Positions 6,156 through 8,026 of a stretch of DNA of 8,026 nucleotides are shown in pieces. Both the position numbers and the translations under genes were made by a program. The notes under the pieces were generated by a model. That model worked only from the letters and a program-made list of their open reading frames with translations, was not told the origin of the DNA and searched no databases. Every line of letters begins with the position of its first letter. Position 1 is the stretch's first letter. Location of the stretch: positions 1 through 8,026 of the forward strand of contig CAMOHN010000044.1 in NCBI GenBank assembly GCA_946615455.1, in the 5' to 3' direction. This stretch comes from an uncultured Bacteroidales bacterium. GTDB lineage: Bacteria > Bacteroidota > Bacteroidia > Bacteroidales > Paludibacteraceae.

Positions 6156-7327
6156 GACGAAAGACGAACCAAATGCTTCACAATCCTATCGGCTGCATGA
6201 CCGTCCCACAGGTCGGGTATGCCGCCCTTCTTCCATTTGCCGGCAAACAGTTTGACCAATGCCGGCGAGATGGCACGCGGGTCGGTACCAATCAGTTCGT
6301 TGGTTCCTTCGGTGATGGTCTCCGGGCGCTCGGTGTTGTCCCGCAAAGTGATGCACGGCACGCCCATGACGGTCGTTTCTTCGGTGATGCCGCCCGAGTC
6401 GGTGATGACCGCAAAGGCACGTTCTACCAAATAGTTGAACTCCAAGTAACCCAATGGCTCAACGATATGCAAATGCGGAAAGCGACGCTCTACCTCACTT
6501 TGGTCGCCCCATAGTGTATAGAAGAGTTTGGCTGTGCGCGGATGAATAGGAAAGACAATGGGCATGTCCTGCACATTGGTCAGTATCTGCTCCATGATGA
6601 GGCGCAGGTGCAACTGCTCGTCCACATTGGCAGGGCGGTGCATAGTCATCACCAAATACTGCTTTTCGTATAGGTGTACCCTATCCCACACTTCGGGTTT
6701 GCGGAAACGCTTGCGATTGGCAAGAAGAGTGTCAATCATCACATTGCCCACATGATAGATGCGCGGAGCAACATAGCGACCGGTGTATTTGTCCTCGGGC
6801 ATGGTCACCGGATCGTCTTCAAACGAAGCGGGTAAGGCACCTTGACGCAATAGGTTGCGATTGGCAACCTCCGAAGTGGTGAACAGATAGTCTGCCAGCG
6901 AGTCGGTCACCATGCGGTTGATCTCCTCGGGCATAGTCAAGTCCCAACTGCGAATGCCGGCCTCTACATGAGCTACGCGCGTACCAAGTTTCTTTGCCAC
7001 TATAGAGCATGCCATGGTTGAGGTCACATCGCCCACCACCATGACCAAATCCGTCGGATGGGTTGTCAGATACTGCTCGAATGCCACCATGATGGCTGCC
7101 GTCTGCTCGGCTTGTGTACCGCCACCGCAACCAAGGTTGATGTCAGGACGGGGAATACGCAACTCCTCAAAGAAAGTGTCCGACATGTTCTTGTCATAGT
7201 GCTGACCGGTATGCACTAACCGATAGTCAATATCTTTGCCATCAGCACGGGCAGCCTCAATGGCATGAACCAAGGCAGCAATCTTGACAAAATTGGGACG
7301 CGCTCCCGCAATGAGTGTGACCAGCAT
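6152..7327 (-). CDS. wecB: UDP-N-acetylglucosamine 2-epimerase (non-hydrolysing)
   Basis: This enzyme interconverts UDP-GlcNAc and UDP-ManNAc, a precursor for ManNAc- or ManNAcA-containing surface glycans. At 391 residues it is slightly longer than E. coli WecB (376). It has the two-domain GT-B fold landmarks. AGARPNFVK (7-15) supplies R10 and K15. VGDVTST (98-104) has D100, AHVEAGIRS (119-127) has E122, PEEINR (133-138) has the E134/E135 pair, MTMHRPAN (227-234) has H230, and SGGITEE (311-317) is the UDP-binding loop. These match the catalytic Asp, Glu, Glu and His of E. coli WecB. Retention of the non-hydrolysing type pattern argues against a NeuC-like hydrolysing enzyme. An added segment of about 20-25 residues near 164-186 has no counterpart in E. 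coli. The gene starts 28 bases after the transporter stop; I see no Bacteroidota-type promoter (TTTG then TAnnTTTG) in that gap. No wecC-type dehydrogenase is in the window, so the fate of UDP-ManNAc is unknown. The symbol mnaA would also fit. Confidence 0.93.
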   Translation of the reverse strand: MLVTLIAGARPNFVKIAALVHAIEAARADGKDIDYRLVHTGQHYDKNMSDTFFEELRIPRPDINLGCGGGTQAEQTAAIMVAFEQYLTTHPTDLVMVVGDVTSTMACSIVAKKLGTRVAHVEAGIRSWDLTMPEEINRMVTDSLADYLFTTSEVANRNLLRQGALPASFEDDPVTMPEDKYTGRYVAPRIYHVGNVMIDTLLANRKRFRKPEVWDRVHLYEKQYLVMTMHRPANVDEQLHLRLIMEQILTNVQDMPIVFPIHPRTAKLFYTLWGDQSEVERRFPHLHIVEPLGYLEFNYLVERAFAVITDSGGITEETTVMGVPCITLRDNTERPETITEGTNELIGTDPRAISPALVKLFAGKWKKGGIPDLWDGHAADRIVKHLVRLSS

Positions 7328-7355
7328 AGGCTATAGGAGTTGTGTTTCTATTGTA

Positions 7356-8026
7356 TCAAATCAGTCCTTTGATGAACATAAAGAAAATGACAATGGGGCA
7401 TACCCACTTGGCCAAGAAATAGAAGAACTCCACCAACTTGGCATTGAATTGTCCCTCGGAGGTCAGTTCGTTGATGACCACCTGCTTCTTCATGCTCCAG
7501 CCCACTACAATACATGCAGCGATACCACCCAAGGGCAGAATGATGTTAGAGGTCAGTTTGTCCAAGAAATCAAACAAACTATTCTCCAAAATGATGAGTG
7601 ACGAGCCTTCCATCTGACTCATAGCGCATAGCACGGAAAGACTACCCACAATGACGAACAATATGGTCAGCGCCATAGGACGCGACATGTGCTTGCCTTT
7701 GTAGGTCCATTCCTCAGTCACATAAGCAGTACCGGCTTCCAAGAGCGAGAATGATGAGGTAACTGCCGCAAAGAAGAGCAGGATGAAGAACAAGGTCGAA
7801 ACAAACACGCCTACCCACGATCCACCGGGCAGCGAAGCAAACAACGCAGGCAGGGTCTTGAACACCAAACCGGGACCGGAAGACACTTCCACACCATAGG
7901 TGAACGTGCTGGGGAAGATGGCAAGACCTGCCAGAATAGCCATCAGCACCGTAGCAATCACCACCGTGAAGGACACACCGACAAGGCTTTGCTCTTTTTG
8001 TATATACGATCCGTAGGTGGTCATAG
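7356..8026 (-). CDS. Sodium-dependent NSS-family (SNF) transporter, C-terminal part; start lies beyond the window
   Basis: This is the C-terminal half of a neurotransmitter:sodium symporter family protein, an inner-membrane carrier that imports amino acids or related solutes with sodium. About 222 residues are visible. The Met near 8024 is internal, because the visible part starts with TTYGSY, which follows transmembrane helix 6 in LeuT-type proteins; the gene continues past 8026. Counting from that Met, helix 7 is about 17-38, the extracellular GPGLVFKTLPALF about 50-62, helix 8 about 71-95, helix 9 about 115-135, helix 10 about 160-177 and helix 11 about 198-220. FFAAVTSS (84-91) matches LeuT FFAGLTSS, whose Thr and Ser bind the second sodium ion. 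The protein ends right after helix 11, so it belongs to the 11-helix bacterial subgroup (like Tyt1 and MhsT) rather than the 12-helix LeuT type. The substrate cannot be told because helices 1 to 6 are missing. It is probably unrelated to the sugar-nucleotide genes downstream. Confidence 0.9.
   Translation of the reverse strand, partial: MTTYGSYIQKEQSLVGVSFTVVIATVLMAILAGLAIFPSTFTYGVEVSSGPGLVFKTLPALFASLPGGSWVGVFVSTLFFILLFFAAVTSSFSLLEAGTAYVTEEWTYKGKHMSRPMALTILFVIVGSLSVLCAMSQMEGSSLIILENSLFDFLDKLTSNIILPLGGIAACIVVGWSMKKQVVINELTSEGQFNAKLVEFFYFLAKWVCPIVIFFMFIKGLI

Noticed and set aside
7326..7337. Two ATAGG copies seven bases apart at the epimerase start
   Set aside because: They are too short and too few to distinguish from chance, and do not match the heptamer unit of the gmd-fcl gap.
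7900..7990. Possible loss of a sodium-site residue in helix 7 of the transporter (Thr where LeuT has Asn)
   Set aside because: The alignment is from memory and could be off by a residue, and many bacterial family members vary here. It is not reliable without a proper alignment.
1..8026. Search for tRNA, rRNA, CRISPR arrays, insertion sequences, toxin-antitoxin pairs and defence genes
   Set aside because: Conserved genes cover almost all of the window, the gaps are under 60 bases, and no matching sequence pattern was seen on either strand.

Overview
The window looks like a chromosomal segment from a member of the Bacteroidales (Bacteroidota). Three things suggest this. The MutS2 protein has wording I associate with that order (GPNAGGKSVCLKT, IGDEQS, LSTYSSHL). 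The FolK signature has Asp-Arg where most bacteria have Pro-Arg. None of the genes shows a clear Shine-Dalgarno sequence. Base composition looks close to balanced and even across the window. I cannot name a genus. Nothing indicates a plasmid, phage or integrated element.

Layout. On the plus strand, mutS2 (47-2341) is followed after 11 bases by folK (2353-2763). All other genes are on the minus strand. Read in their own direction they are: the 3' part of an NSS-family sodium symporter (7356-8026, cut by the window edge), a non-hydrolysing UDP-GlcNAc 2-epimerase (6152-7327), a nucleotidyltransferase-fold protein of unknown substrate (4929-6155), GDP-mannose 4,6-dehydratase (3807-4895) and GDP-L-fucose synthase (2807-3748). 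The two groups converge between folK and the fucose synthase gene, around 2764-2806. Intergenic gaps are all under 60 bases, so no stretch over 300 bases lacks a gene.

How the genes work together. gmd and fcl encode the two consecutive enzymes that turn GDP-mannose into GDP-L-fucose. The epimerase makes UDP-ManNAc from UDP-GlcNAc. The epimerase gene overlaps the nucleotidyltransferase gene by four bases (ATGA), and the gaps to gmd (33 bases) and fcl (58 bases) hold no promoter I can recognise. The four therefore probably form one transcription unit supplying activated sugars for surface polysaccharide or glycoprotein. No glycosyltransferase, flippase or polymerase is in view. mutS2 and folK are unrelated housekeeping genes.

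Most of the window is ordinary. The features most worth a second look are a degenerate 7-base tandem repeat filling the gmd-fcl gap, a perfect 10-base-pair inverted repeat at the 3' end of folK with related motif copies downstream, an apparently shortened linker in MutS2, and the uncharacterised nucleotidyltransferase coupled to the epimerase. I found no convincing new defence, mobile or RNA system. There are no tRNA, rRNA, CRISPR or insertion-sequence signatures.
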